Shown here one piece after another: positions 37,130-46,070 of a stretch of DNA of 64,000 bases; position 1 is the stretch's first letter, and each line of letters starts with the position of its first letter. Source of the DNA: Ochrobactrum quorumnocens (GTDB taxonomy: Bacteria > Pseudomonadota > Alphaproteobacteria > Rhizobiales > Rhizobiaceae); assembly GCF_002278035.1 (NCBI RefSeq), contig NZ_CP022604.1:434001-498000 (forward strand). The letters are read 5' to 3'. The notes beneath the pieces were generated by a model. It was not told where the DNA came from. It saw only the letters and a program-made list of their open reading frames with translations, and made no database searches. The position numbers and the translations under genes are program-made.

Positions 37130-37176
37130 CATAGAGCGATCTTGTGTAGCGCCCAGAAGGGCGCACGGCTCTCTAA
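37130..37176. repeat. Short palindromic repeat, family B, copy 4
   Basis: CATAGAGCG...GTAGCGCCC - AGAA - GGGCGCAC...CTCTCTAA. It ends ten bases before the start of the deacetylase-like gene, so it lies within its 5' untranslated region. Confidence 0.75.
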
Positions 37177-37185
37177 AGTGAGTAC

Positions 37186-38136
37186 ATGACCACACGGCTT
37201 TACTGGCATCCAATCTATCTTGAACATAACGTGCCGCCCGGTCATCCCGAGCGGCCCGATCGCATTCGTGCATTGATGAGCGAGCTGGAAGGGCCGGATT
37301 TTTATCGTCTTGATCGTGTGGAAGCGCAAATGGCCTCGGAAGATGCCATTTTGCTCGCGCATCCCGGGAGTTATGTCGAAACGGTCCGGAATGAGATACC
37401 GGACCCGATTGACGACGAAGAAGCACCGCAGCCAATCAATAAACTTGGTGTGGATACCTATGTGAGCCCGAAAAGCTGGGAAGCTGCCCTTCTGGCGATT
37501 GGTGCCGCGAACGCTGCTGTCGATGATGTTTTTTCCGGGCAGGCGGACAATGTTTTTGTCGCGTCGCGTCCTCCCGGTCATCATGCCGAACTTTCAACAG
37601 CAATGGGCTTTTGCCTTTTCAACAATGTTGCTATCGCTGCCCGTCATGCGCAGCGCAATCACGGTGCCGAGCGCGTCGCAATCATCGATTGGGACGTGCA
37701 TCACGGCAATGGTACACAGGATATTTTCAAAGACGATCCAAGCGTTCTCTACTGCTCGACGCATCAGTTTCCTCTTTTTCCAGGCACGGGCAGGAAAGAT
37801 GAGGTTGGGGTAGGCAACATAGTCAATGCACCACTTTCGCCCAATACCGGCAGTCGCGAATTTCGTGAGGCATTTAATAGTCGTGTATTGCCAGCTTTGG
37901 ACAACTTCCGGCCTGATTTGGTCCTTATTTCAGCTGGCTTCGACGCGCATTTCCGCGATCCGCTGGCCGAGATCAATCTCGATGAGGCGGATTTCGATTG
38001 GGCGACGGGCAAGCTCATGGAACGTGCAGAACGGTTCTGCAATCACCGACTGGTGAGCGTGCTTGAAGGTGGATATGATCTTGAGGGCTTGTCGCAGTCC
38101 GCGTCTTCTCATATTACGCGGCTGTTGAAAGGATAA
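37186..38136 (+). CDS. Histone deacetylase-like amidohydrolase
   Basis: A 316-residue zinc hydrolase of the class II HDAC/acetylpolyamine group. Key parts: VASRPPGHHAELSTAMGFCLFNN (catalytic His pair), IIDWDVHHGNGTQDIF (Asp and His zinc ligands), SAGFDAHFRDPL (Asp ligand) and SVLEGGYDLEG (Tyr transition-state residue in GGY). It probably deacetylates polyamines or lysine side chains; the substrate cannot be told. It lies directly before xseB, a pairing common in rhizobia, with three bases between the stop and the next start. Confidence 0.9.
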   Translation: MTTRLYWHPIYLEHNVPPGHPERPDRIRALMSELEGPDFYRLDRVEAQMASEDAILLAHPGSYVETVRNEIPDPIDDEEAPQPINKLGVDTYVSPKSWEAALLAIGAANAAVDDVFSGQADNVFVASRPPGHHAELSTAMGFCLFNNVAIAARHAQRNHGAERVAIIDWDVHHGNGTQDIFKDDPSVLYCSTHQFPLFPGTGRKDEVGVGNIVNAPLSPNTGSREFREAFNSRVLPALDNFRPDLVLISAGFDAHFRDPLAEINLDEADFDWATGKLMERAERFCNHRLVSVLEGGYDLEGLSQSASSHITRLLKG

Positions 38137-38139
38137 ACA

Positions 38140-38394
38140 ATGGTAACCGAACCGTCCAACACCGACATTGCAGTTATGAGCTTCGAGGACGCCTTGAAGC
38201 AGCTTGAGAAGATCGTCGATGATCTGGAGCGGGGCGACGTGCCGCTGGAAGAATCTATCCGCATCTATGAGCGCGGCGAAGCGTTGAAGAAGCATTGCGA
38301 CACGCTACTGAAATCAGCTGAAGACAAGGTCGAGAAAATCCGCATCGGTCGCGATGGTCAGCCTGCTGGCACTGAACCGCTGGACGCTGAATAA
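38140..38394 (+). CDS. xseB: Exodeoxyribonuclease VII small subunit
   Basis: An 84-residue helical subunit of exonuclease VII, which digests single-stranded DNA. The core [26 protein letters not shown]... is the family signature, with the characteristic [22 protein letters not shown] helix after it. The large subunit xseA is not in this window. Its stop codon abuts the stop of the convergent DedA-like gene. Confidence 0.93.
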   Translation: MVTEPSNTDIAVMSFEDALKQLEKIVDDLERGDVPLEESIRIYERGEALKKHCDTLLKSAEDKVEKIRIGRDGQPAGTEPLDAE

Positions 38395-38916
38395 TTAAAA
38401 CATTGCCTTGAGTTGAGCGGCGTAGGGCGCAAGCACGCCGCTCAGAAGATAGGGGCCAAGTCCCCACACAAGCGTCCACCCGGCAGCACCCACCACATTG
38501 GCGCATAAAAAATGCAGCGGATTCATTTTCACGGACCCTGCAACAATGCCGTTTAATTGCCTTAGAAGTACGACGAAGCGCGCCGTTGCGACCACGTAGA
38601 TACCTTTGCTCTCAAACATCTTCTCGAACTTGTCGAACCGTTCGGGCGTAAGCTTCACATAATTTCCGTAGCGAAGGATGAGCGCTCTTCCACCAAAGCG
38701 TCCAATGGCATAGCCGGTGCAGTCGCCTAAGACTGCGCCAACAAATACGGCCAGAATAACGATTTCGATATTCAGCGTGCCATGAAGAGCCAGAAGAGAA
38801 CTAGCGATAAGAGCGCTTTCGCCGGGAAGCGGTGCGCCGAAAGATTCAAAATAGACAATAATAAAAAGTGCCAGCGCGCCGTAGGCGGTGATGTAGGGCT
38901 CGATGAAGCTCATCAT
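38395..38916 (-). CDS. DedA-family membrane protein
   Basis: 173 residues with four to five hydrophobic helices. Family marks: FESFGAPLPGESALIASSLL (N-terminal re-entrant region), GAVLGDCTGYAIGRFGG and ARFVVLLRQLNGIVAGS. DedA proteins are inner-membrane proteins affecting lipid flipping and pH/drug tolerance. It is short for the family (usually about 200). It reads toward xseB, and the two stop codons touch with no base between them. Confidence 0.85.
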   Translation of the reverse strand: MMSFIEPYITAYGALALFIIVYFESFGAPLPGESALIASSLLALHGTLNIEIVILAVFVGAVLGDCTGYAIGRFGGRALILRYGNYVKLTPERFDKFEKMFESKGIYVVATARFVVLLRQLNGIVAGSVKMNPLHFLCANVVGAAGWTLVWGLGPYLLSGVLAPYAAQLKAMF

Positions 38917-38945
38917 TAAAAGGTGGCACTTTCAGAAGACAAGAT

Positions 38946-38974
38946 ATGAAAAGGCTCCGGCGCGAACCGGAGCC
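38946..38974 (-). terminator. Terminator of the GlsB-like gene
   Basis: On the minus strand GGCTCCGG-TTCGCG-CCGGAGCC followed by TTTTC. It lies between the GlsB-like gene and the DedA-like gene. Confidence 0.75.
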
Positions 38975-38994
38975 AGCATATATAAATGGTTTTT

Positions 38995-39258
38995 TCAGCC
39001 GATGGAACGCTTGCCGGTGATCTTGTGGTAAGCCCACAAAACTATAATTGAACCGATAATGGCGATAATCAGACTGATTGGATCGAAGGCGCCAGTGACG
39101 CCGCGACCGAAAAGAGATGAAGAAAGAACGCCGCCAACGATTGCCCCGACAATGCCTAGCGCAATGTCGAAGAACAGTCCCTGGCCGCTTTTATTGACAA
39201 TCTTGCTGCCGATGAAGCCGGCGATCAGACCTAGAATAATCCAGCTTATAACAGACAT
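38995..39258 (-). CDS. GlsB/YeaQ/YmgE-family stress membrane protein
   Basis: 87 residues with three hydrophobic helices. WIILGLIAGFIGSKIV and FFDIALGIVGAIVGGVL are the glycine-zipper type signature of the transglycosylase-associated family. Such proteins are linked to general stress and envelope function in other bacteria. It is a small single-gene unit on the minus strand in the insert between xseB and dxs. Confidence 0.9.
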   Translation of the reverse strand: MSVISWIILGLIAGFIGSKIVNKSGQGLFFDIALGIVGAIVGGVLSSSLFGRGVTGAFDPISLIIAIIGSIIVLWAYHKITGKRSIG

Positions 39259-39423
39259 CTAATATCTCCTATTGCGCAAATAAGTTTTTGCATCAGGCAG
39301 TTAGAAAATTTTCACAATAGTTTCGATTTGGCAAGGTATAATGCTTGTCAAAAGCAGAAACTTATTTCACCTTAACTTATCGCATGTGAGAAAATCACAG
39401 CGTCCAACAGGGAGTATCGCGTG

Positions 39424-39990
39424 ATGGGAAGCTATGACGACAATTCCAAGAATTCGCCGATCCCCGGCGGCAGCCTTGCCAAGCCGGTTCTGATTGCACT
39501 CGGTGCGCTTCTGGTCGGCAAGATGCTGAAAGGGCACAGCGAGGAGCCTGAACAACCTGCGTCCATCCCAGACCAGTCCGCACCCCAGCAGGCAGATAGC
39601 GGCGGTGGTCTACTCGGCGGTATTCTAGGTGGCCTTGGTGGCTTGCTTGGTGGAACGCTTGCAAGTGGCGGGGCATCCTCTGCGCCTGCGGCACCCGGTC
39701 CGCTCGGTGGTGGTCTTGGTGGCTTGCTCGACCAGCTGAAACAGGCAGGTCTTGGGGAAAAAGTGGATTCCTGGGTAGGGCAGGGTAACAATCACCAGAT
39801 TGAGCCGGGCCAGCTAGGCGATGCACTTGGTCAGAAGACACTGAGCGAAATCGCGGCCCACGCCGGCATTGACCAGCAGGAACTGCTCAATCAGCTCTCG
39901 CAGGTTCTTCCGGGACTAGTGGACAAGCTGACGACCAACGGTCAGGTGCCTGATACGAACGAATTGTCGCGACTATTGCACAATCGTTAA
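39424..39990 (+). CDS. YidB-like/DUF937-related protein
   Basis: 188 residues. The N-terminal part is followed by a short hydrophobic segment (AKPVLIALGALLVGKM). A Gly/Leu-rich linker (GGLLGGILGGLGGLLGG) separates it from a C-terminal YidB-type domain: LGEKVDSWVGQGNNHQIEPGQL, LSEIAAHAGIDQQELLNQLSQVLPGLVDKLT. YidB proteins have no known biochemical activity. I use ATG 39424, which has GGGAG nine bases before; the GTG just before it is less likely. Terminated by a hairpin in front of the pirin gene. Confidence 0.82.
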   Translation: MGSYDDNSKNSPIPGGSLAKPVLIALGALLVGKMLKGHSEEPEQPASIPDQSAPQQADSGGGLLGGILGGLGGLLGGTLASGGASSAPAAPGPLGGGLGGLLDQLKQAGLGEKVDSWVGQGNNHQIEPGQLGDALGQKTLSEIAAHAGIDQQELLNQLSQVLPGLVDKLTTNGQVPDTNELSRLLHNR

Positions 39991-40094
39991 AGCATTTCCC
40001 GCAAAAGCGGGAACCGGCATTGCGTATGGAAATGCGCCAAAGCAAATAATTAGAGCGGTTTCAATGATTCAATCTTAACTGGAACCGCTCTAAG
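39991..40094 (+). repeat. RIME-like intergenic mosaic element, copy 2
   Basis: Begins AGCATTTCCCGCAAAAGCGG directly after the stop codon of the YidB-like gene. It ends with an 11-bp perfect inverted repeat, TTAGAGCGGTT (40050) / AACCGCTCTAA (40083). Same order and orientation as the copies at 7641 and 54044. The TTAGAGCG end is shared with family B. Confidence 0.85.
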
Positions 40095-40119
40095 GGCTAT
40101 CATATTCGACATGACGGCA

Positions 40120-40148
40120 GCACCGGCGCTCTCCGCTGGTGCATTTTT
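40120..40148 (+). terminator. Terminator after the YidB-like gene
   Basis: GCACCGGCG-CTCTC-CGCTGGTGC followed by ATTTTTATTT, beyond the repeat element and just before the pirin gene. Confidence 0.75.
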
Positions 40149-40164
40149 ATTTGGTAGCGGCTTC

Positions 40165-41085
40165 ATGAGTTTCTTTCCATGCCCTGATCCGGTTCTTTGC
40201 GACAAGACCACCGTGGATGCCATCGAAACGCTGGTTATCCCGCGGACGAGCGATATTGGCGGGCTGGAGGTGCGGCGTGCGCTTCCCACGGTTCGCCGTC
40301 GTCTTGTCGGGCCGTTCATCTTTTTTGACCGAATGGGACCGGCGGTTCTGCGGGATGGCGATGCACTTGATGTTCGTCCACATCCACATATCGGCCTTTC
40401 GACCGTGACTTATCTTTTTGATGGCCATATCCGGCATCGTGATAGCCTTGGCACCGAAATGGTGATCCAGCCCGGTGATGTGAACCTGATGACGGCGGGG
40501 AGGGGGATTGTCCATTCTGAACGCTCGCCTGAAGAAGAGCGTAGCGGTCCGCTATCGATTTCGGGTGTGCAGACATGGCTTGCCCTGCCGGAGCAGTTTG
40601 AAGAAATCAACCCGGAATTCTTCCACACCAACGCGCCGGATTTGCCGCTGATGGAGGATCGTGAGTTCAAAGGGCGTCTAATCATTGGTTCGATACATGG
40701 CGTTAACTCGCCGGTGATCCAACACGCTGAAACGCTCTATGCGGATATTGAAGTGCTACCGGGTGGGCGGTTCCATATTCCACCCACCACAGAAGAACGC
40801 GCAATTTATACACTGCGTGGCAATGTTGGCATTGGTGGCGAGGTGTTTCCGCCTGACCGTCTGCTGGCATTTCGACCGGGCGATGATATTATCGTGCGAG
40901 CCGGGCCGGAAGGCGCACATTTCATGCTTTTTGGCGGTGCGGCCCTCGGCTCCAAGCGTTATATCTGGTGGAATTTCGTGTCGTCTTCCAAAGAACGCAT
41001 TGAACAGGCAAAAGAAGAATGGCGCACGGGCCGCTTCGATATAGTGCCCGGTGACGAAGACGAATTCGTACCTTTGCCTGAATGA
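40165..41085 (+). CDS. Pirin family protein
   Basis: A bicupin of 306 residues. The N-terminal metal-binding cupin shows DVRPHPHIGLSTVTYLFDG (His pair), then VNLMTAGRGIVHSERSPEE with further ligands. The VQTWLALP motif follows, and a weaker second cupin ends in FGGAALGSKRYIWWNFVSS. Pirins bind Fe or Ni; some degrade quercetin. Function here unknown. The open frame begins at 40111, but that part overlaps the terminator hairpin, so I use the second ATG. Confidence 0.88.
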   Translation: MSFFPCPDPVLCDKTTVDAIETLVIPRTSDIGGLEVRRALPTVRRRLVGPFIFFDRMGPAVLRDGDALDVRPHPHIGLSTVTYLFDGHIRHRDSLGTEMVIQPGDVNLMTAGRGIVHSERSPEEERSGPLSISGVQTWLALPEQFEEINPEFFHTNAPDLPLMEDREFKGRLIIGSIHGVNSPVIQHAETLYADIEVLPGGRFHIPPTTEERAIYTLRGNVGIGGEVFPPDRLLAFRPGDDIIVRAGPEGAHFMLFGGAALGSKRYIWWNFVSSSKERIEQAKEEWRTGRFDIVPGDEDEFVPLPE

Positions 41086-41232
41086 TTTTGCATCCCGTTG
41101 CATAGGACACGATGTCCCGCCCTGCTTGATCTGAGGCTCGATACTGTTATACCGACCACGCTTGGAGCGCCGATCAGATTAAACCAGATCAAAACGCGCT
41201 TTAAACACCTAACCGGATAGATAGGGTAAGTA

Positions 41233-43149
41233 ATGTCCCGACCCATAACCCCGTTGCTCGACAAGGCACCCACGCCGGATGCTTTGCGTGCATTGCCGGA
41301 AGCGGACCTGCCGCAGCTTGCGCAGGAATTGCGCGCCGAGATGATCGATGCCGTTTCCACAACAGGCGGGCATCTGGGCGCAGGTTTGGGTGTGGTTGAA
41401 CTTACTGTAGCGTTGCATCATGTCTTCGACACGCCGCATGATCGTATCATCTGGGACGTCGGTCATCAGACCTATCCGCATAAGATTCTGACGGGCCGCC
41501 GGGACCGTATTCGCACATTGCGTCAGGAAGGCGGGCTTTCCGGCTTCACCAAACGCGCCGAGAGTGAATACGATCCGTTTGGCGCGGCACACTCTTCCAC
41601 GTCTATTTCTGCGGGCCTTGGCATGGCCGTTGCCGCCGATCTTTCTGGCGAAAAGCGCAATGTGATTGCGGTAATCGGCGACGGTTCCATGTCGGCTGGT
41701 ATGGCTTACGAAGCGATGAACAATGCCGGTGCGCTCGATGCGCGCCTTATCGTCATCCTCAACGACAACGATATGTCGATTGCGCCGCCAACCGGTGCGA
41801 TGAGCGCTTATCTGGCGCGCCTTGTTTCTGGAAAAACCTATCGCAGCGTGCGTGAAGCCGCCAAGCAGATTGCTAAGAAGCTACCGAAATTTTTGCAGGA
41901 CAAAGCCCGTAAATCGGAAGAATTCACGCGTGCCTTCTTTACCGGCGGTACGATGTTTGAAGAACTGGGCTTTTATTATGTCGGTCCCATCGACGGGCAT
42001 AATCTCGATCACCTGCTGCCGATCCTGAAAAATGTTCGTGATGCGCAGGAAGGCCCTGTGCTGATCCATGTGGTCACGCAAAAGGGTAAGGGCTATGCGC
42101 CTGCAGAGGCTGCTGCCGATAAATATCACGGCGTCAACAAGTTCGACGTCATCACCGGCAAGCAGTCGAAGCCGCCTGCAAATGCGCCAAGCTATACCAA
42201 GATTTTCGGCACCAGCCTGATCGAAGAAGCGCGTCACGACGACAAGATCGTCGCGGTCACGGCTGCGATGCCAACCGGCACGGGGCTGGACCTTTTCGGC
42301 GAAGTGTTTCCAAAGCGCACTTTCGATGTGGGTATTGCTGAACAGCATGCTGTAACGTTTGCCGCTGGCCTGGCCTCAGAAGGTTATAAGCCGTTCTGCG
42401 CGATCTATTCGACCTTCCTTCAGCGCGGCTATGATCAGGTCGTGCACGATGTGTCGATCCAGAACCTGCCTGTGCGCTTCCCGATTGACCGCGCTGGGCT
42501 GGTCGGTGCCGATGGTCCAACCCATGCCGGTTCCTTCGATACTGGCTTCCTCGCAGCCCTTCCGGGCTTCGTGGTGATGGCTGCATCTGACGAGGCGGAA
42601 TTGCGTCATATGGTGCGCACGGCTGCTGATTACGACGAAGGCCCAATCTCTTTCCGTTATCCGCGTGGCGATGGCGTCGGCGTCGAACTGCCGGAGCGCG
42701 GCTCTCCTCTTGAAATCGGCAAAGGCCGCATTGTGCGTGAAGGCTCGAAGGTTGCACTTCTTTCCTTTGGCACGCGTTTGCAGGAGTGCCTGAGCGCCGC
42801 TGATGAATTGGGCGCTGCTGGTCTTTCGACCACTGTTGCTGATGCGCGTTTTGCCAAGCCGCTGGATCATGATCTGATCCGCCGTCTTGCGCGCGAACAT
42901 GAAGTGCTGGTGACTGTTGAGGAAGGGGCTGCTGGTGGGTTCGCGGCGCATGTCCTGCAATTCCTTGCAACCGATGGTCTGCTGGATCGCGGCCTCAAAG
43001 TTCGTGTCCTGACGCTGCCTGATGTTTATCAGGATCATGCCAAGCCGGAAGTCATGTATGCCAATGCTGGTCTCGACCGGGCAGGCATTGTGAATACGGT
43101 TTTTGCAGCACTCGGTCGCGAAGAGCTGACCGCGTCGTTCCGTGCCTGA
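41233..43149 (+). CDS. dxs: 1-deoxy-D-xylulose-5-phosphate synthase
   Basis: First enzyme of the MEP isoprenoid pathway: condenses pyruvate and glyceraldehyde 3-phosphate with thiamine diphosphate. 638 residues. Seen: [28 protein letters not shown], the TPP motif [37 protein letters not shown] (catalytic Glu) and [20 protein letters not shown]. It is the first gene of a dxs-tlyA-RNA methyltransferase operon. It overlaps tlyA by eight bases. Confidence 0.97.
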   Translation: MSRPITPLLDKAPTPDALRALPEADLPQLAQELRAEMIDAVSTTGGHLGAGLGVVELTVALHHVFDTPHDRIIWDVGHQTYPHKILTGRRDRIRTLRQEGGLSGFTKRAESEYDPFGAAHSSTSISAGLGMAVAADLSGEKRNVIAVIGDGSMSAGMAYEAMNNAGALDARLIVILNDNDMSIAPPTGAMSAYLARLVSGKTYRSVREAAKQIAKKLPKFLQDKARKSEEFTRAFFTGGTMFEELGFYYVGPIDGHNLDHLLPILKNVRDAQEGPVLIHVVTQKGKGYAPAEAAADKYHGVNKFDVITGKQSKPPANAPSYTKIFGTSLIEEARHDDKIVAVTAAMPTGTGLDLFGEVFPKRTFDVGIAEQHAVTFAAGLASEGYKPFCAIYSTFLQRGYDQVVHDVSIQNLPVRFPIDRAGLVGADGPTHAGSFDTGFLAALPGFVVMAASDEAELRHMVRTAADYDEGPISFRYPRGDGVGVELPERGSPLEIGKGRIVREGSKVALLSFGTRLQECLSAADELGAAGLSTTVADARFAKPLDHDLIRRLAREHEVLVTVEEGAAGGFAAHVLQFLATDGLLDRGLKVRVLTLPDVYQDHAKPEVMYANAGLDRAGIVNTVFAALGREELTASFRA

Positions 43150-43900
43150 TATCTCGTCTGATAAAAGCTTGCGGCTTGACCAGTTGCTGGTCGAGCTTGG
43201 GTTGTTTGCGACGCGCTCACGTGCGCGCGACGCGATCCAGCGAGGTACAGTCTCGGTGGACGGCAAGCCCGTCACCAAGCCGGGCCAGAACGTCGCCCGT
43301 ACGGCGAAAATCGCAGTCGATGATCCGGCCAGCGGCTATGTTTCTCGCGGCGCACTAAAACTCATAGCAGCGCTTGATTACTTCGATCTTGATGTGAAGG
43401 GCCTGACTGCACTCGATATCGGCGCGTCGACCGGTGGTTTTACGCAAGTGCTGCTGGAGCGCGGCGCTGATCACGTGCTTGCCATTGATGTTGGCCACGA
43501 CCAACTGCATGAGCGCTTGCGCGATGACGCCCGCGTCACCAACAAGGAAGGCGTCAATGCGCGTGCGCTGGACTTCAGCCACCTTGATGGACGTGATATC
43601 GGTTGTGTCGTATCGGACGTAAGCTTCATTTCGCTGAAACTCGCTTTGCCCCCGGCATTGGCCTTTGCGCAAAAAGGTGCTATCTGCGCGCTTCTCGTAA
43701 AGCCGCAATTTGAAGCTGGCCGCGAGGCGATCGGTAAGGGCGGCATTTTGCGTGACCCGACAGATGGCGAACGCATAGCAGAAGAACTGAGATCATGGCT
43801 TGAGACGCAACCCGGTTGGCGCGCGCTCGGTCTTTGCCCATCGCCCATCGAGGGCGGTGACGGCAATCGTGAATATCTATTGGCAGGAAAGAAGGACTAA
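43142..43900 (+). CDS. tlyA: TlyA-family rRNA (cytidine-2'-O)-methyltransferase / hemolysin-like
   Basis: 252 residues. An S4 RNA-binding domain lies at about 10-70 ([21 protein letters not shown]). The SAM domain has [20 protein letters not shown] as motif [18 protein letters not shown] and [16 protein letters not shown] carry the K-D-K-E-type catalytic residues. By family it 2'-O-methylates a cytidine in rRNA, and loss gives resistance to capreomycin in mycobacteria. Start is GTG inside the end of dxs. Confidence 0.9.
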   Translation: MPDISSDKSLRLDQLLVELGLFATRSRARDAIQRGTVSVDGKPVTKPGQNVARTAKIAVDDPASGYVSRGALKLIAALDYFDLDVKGLTALDIGASTGGFTQVLLERGADHVLAIDVGHDQLHERLRDDARVTNKEGVNARALDFSHLDGRDIGCVVSDVSFISLKLALPPALAFAQKGAICALLVKPQFEAGREAIGKGGILRDPTDGERIAEELRSWLETQPGWRALGLCPSPIEGGDGNREYLLAGKKD

Positions 43901-45129
43901 TGACGACGCAAATTACAATCCGCTCGATAGGTGCGGGCGGCGATGGCGTCGCCAATCTTCCCGATGGCCAACTCTTTGTGCCTTTCACACTGCCGGGCGA
44001 AGTGGCCAATGTTGCGCGTGACAAGAACCGCGCGACGGTTATGGCCCTGCTCGAAACCTCAGACGAGCGACAGGACCCCGCTTGCCAGCATTTTGAGGAT
44101 TGCGGCGGCTGCGCCCTGCAACATTGGCAGGATGAGCCTTATCGCGCTTGGAAGCGTGAGCTGGTCGTCTCGGCGCTTAGAGGCAAAGGGCTCGATATTG
44201 AAGTGGACCCACTGGTCGCCTGTCAGCCGCGCTCACGTCGCCGTGCGACCTTTGCCGCCCGCAAAACGGAAAAAGGCGTGCTGCTCGGCTTCAATCGCCA
44301 CCAGAGCCATGAGATTATCGATATTGTTGAATGTGCTGTCACGGTGCCGGAAATCATTGCCCGGCTTGATGATCTGCGCGAAGTGGGCGCACTGATTGCT
44401 CCCGGCTCAAAGCCGTTCAAGCTCGCTGCTACTGTAACCGAATCCGGACTTGATCTTGCAGCAAGTGGATGTGGCAAGCTGAGCGATGAGCAGCGCCGTG
44501 CACTCACCGCACTTATGATGAAAAAGGACTTCGCGCGACTTTCGCACGAGGGCGAAATCATCGTAGAGCCAAAAAAGCCGGTCATTCATTTTGGCAAGGT
44601 TCCGGTTCCTGTTCCGCCTGGCTGCTTCCTGCAGGCAACGGTTGAGGCGGAAGAAGTGATGGTGTCGCTGGTCCTTTCGCATCTAGGCAAAGCAAAGCGT
44701 GTTGCAGATCTTTTCTGTGGTGTCGGAACATTTGCATTGCGCATTGCTGAAAAGATTGCGGTCCACGCGATTGAAAACGATGCACCGGCTCTTGCCGCCC
44801 TTGATCGCGGCGTGCGCCACGTGCAGGGACTGAAGCCTGTTTCGATCGAACGGCGTGATCTGTTCCGCCGTCCGCTGATGCCAAAGGAATTGCTGCCTTA
44901 CAATGCCGTGGTCTTTGATCCGCCACGCGCAGGCGCAGAAGAACAAGCACAGGAACTGGCAAAATCGAAGGTTGAGAAGGTTGTCGCGATATCGTGCAAT
45001 CCTGTAACGCTCGCCCGCGACCTCGCCATTCTGGTGAAGGGCGGCTATCGCATCACCCGCGTCACGCCGATTGACCAGTTTCTCTGGTCATCTCATGTCG
45101 AAGCGGTTGTAACGTTGGTAAAGAAGTAA
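43900..45129 (+). CDS. TrmA/RumA-family RNA (uracil-5-)-methyltransferase
   Basis: 409 residues. The first 60 residues form a TRAM-like OB domain, followed by a CQHFEDCGGCALQHW iron-sulfur cluster (C-x5-C-x2-C). The SAM motif is ADLFCGVGTFALRIAEK, the DPPRAGAEEQ loop follows, and the catalytic Cys is in AISCNPVTLARDL. This is the m5U group acting on tRNA or 23S rRNA; the position is not decidable. Its ATG shares a base with the tlyA stop (TAATG), so all three genes of the operon are coupled. Confidence 0.93.
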   Translation: MTTQITIRSIGAGGDGVANLPDGQLFVPFTLPGEVANVARDKNRATVMALLETSDERQDPACQHFEDCGGCALQHWQDEPYRAWKRELVVSALRGKGLDIEVDPLVACQPRSRRRATFAARKTEKGVLLGFNRHQSHEIIDIVECAVTVPEIIARLDDLREVGALIAPGSKPFKLAATVTESGLDLAASGCGKLSDEQRRALTALMMKKDFARLSHEGEIIVEPKKPVIHFGKVPVPVPPGCFLQATVEAEEVMVSLVLSHLGKAKRVADLFCGVGTFALRIAEKIAVHAIENDAPALAALDRGVRHVQGLKPVSIERRDLFRRPLMPKELLPYNAVVFDPPRAGAEEQAQELAKSKVEKVVAISCNPVTLARDLAILVKGGYRITRVTPIDQFLWSSHVEAVVTLVKK

Positions 45130-45141
45130 TTTTCAATGAAA

Positions 45142-45171
45142 ATGCCGGGCTTTTCAGCCCGGCTTTTTTAT
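45142..45171 (+). terminator. Terminator of the dxs operon
   Basis: GCCGGGC-TTTTCA-GCCCGGC followed by TTTTTT. Confidence 0.9.
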
Positions 45172-45175
45172 AAAA

Positions 45176-45604
45176 TCAGCCTGCTAATTCGTCAAAATTG
45201 GCGAGAATAGCCTTCCAGCCCTTGATGTGGCCATCGCGTGAATCAGGGTTGCGGAACTTGACCTGTTTCAGTGTGATTTCTGTTGTATTCGGGTCAACTT
45301 CCGTCAAATCGACCGTTACCACACTATCATCCAGCGAATGGGGAGAACCCCAGGTAAACGATAGCCGCGAATGAGGATCAATCTCCAGATATGTACCTGA
45401 ATGCATCACGTCGCGGTCGACCGTGTGCATCAGAATAGAAAAACGCCCGCCTTTTACCGCATCCGTCTGCACATCCGACGGTTTGGCGCTGTCGGTTGGT
45501 ACCCGCATGAATTGGGCAAGGGTAGATGGCGAGAGCCATGCATTGAAGACCTTCTCCCGGGGGGCGGCGATCCTGCGATTGACTGTCAGTTCAAGCTCAC
45601 TCAT
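45176..45604 (-). CDS. SRPBCC-domain protein (AHSA1-like)
   Basis: 142 residues of the START/AHSA1 fold: LTVNRRIAAPREKVFNAWLSPSTLAQFM at the N-terminus, then GGRFSILM and SGTYLEIDPHSRLSFTW. These proteins have a hydrophobic pocket for lipids or small molecules; no activity is known for this branch. I start at MSELELTV (AAGGA upstream). It follows the ArsR gene by four bases, the usual pairing of ArsR regulators with SRPBCC proteins. Confidence 0.88.
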   Translation of the reverse strand: MSELELTVNRRIAAPREKVFNAWLSPSTLAQFMRVPTDSAKPSDVQTDAVKGGRFSILMHTVDRDVMHSGTYLEIDPHSRLSFTWGSPHSLDDSVVTVDLTEVDPNTTEITLKQVKFRNPDSRDGHIKGWKAILANFDELAG

Positions 45605-45608
45605 TTTC

Positions 45609-45932
45609 TTATTCCTTCGAAACGAGTACATCCTCAAGCGCCTTAAGGCGCATTTCCCAGACAGACTTCAGCTCCGCAAACCAGGCTTCCACCTCTCGCA
45701 CCGGTTCAAGTTCGGCAGCGATGAAATGCTCGCGGCCCAAAGTCTTGCGGGTGACCAATCCTGCCTCTTCCAACACCTTGATGTGCTTGGAGACTGAGTT
45801 GAGCGACATGTCGAAATGAGCGGCGAGCGCAGTCACTCTTGAGGCGCCTTCCTGAACCAGAAGCGTCAAGATATGCCGACGTGTAACGTCTCCGACGGCC
45901 TTGAGAATATGTGACAGAGCATCATCGTTCAT
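45609..45932 (-). CDS. ArsR-family transcriptional regulator
   Basis: A 107-residue winged-helix repressor. The recognition region is VTALAAHFDMSLNSVSKHIKVLEEAGLVTRKTLGREHFI. The metal-binding cysteines of classic ArsR are absent, so a non-metal ligand or the SRPBCC partner may be sensed. It starts next to two inverted repeats (45935-45952 and 45975-45990), the first within four bases of its ATG, so it probably represses itself and the SRPBCC gene. Confidence 0.9.
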   Translation of the reverse strand: MNDDALSHILKAVGDVTRRHILTLLVQEGASRVTALAAHFDMSLNSVSKHIKVLEEAGLVTRKTLGREHFIAAELEPVREVEAWFAELKSVWEMRLKALEDVLVSKE

Positions 45933-45934
45933 TA

Positions 45935-45990
45935 TTCACCCGTAAGGTTGAATATATATTATTCAGACTATTAGTCAACCGCATGGTTGA
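45935..45990. promoter_or_regulatory. Two operator-like inverted repeats before the ArsR/SRPBCC pair
   Basis: Operator A: TTCACCC-GTAA-GGTTGAA (45935-45952). Operator B: TCAACC-GCAT-GGTTGA (45975-45990). The halves share GGTTGAA. Their centres are 39 bases apart with an AT-rich -10-like stretch between them. Operator A overlaps the ribosome site. Confidence 0.6.
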
Positions 45991-46070
45991 ATATTGTGAA
46001 TCTTTGCCATAGCTACGCGCCGGAAGCAATCCGAGCTTGCTGATATGGCGAATATCCGCGGTCAATTTTA

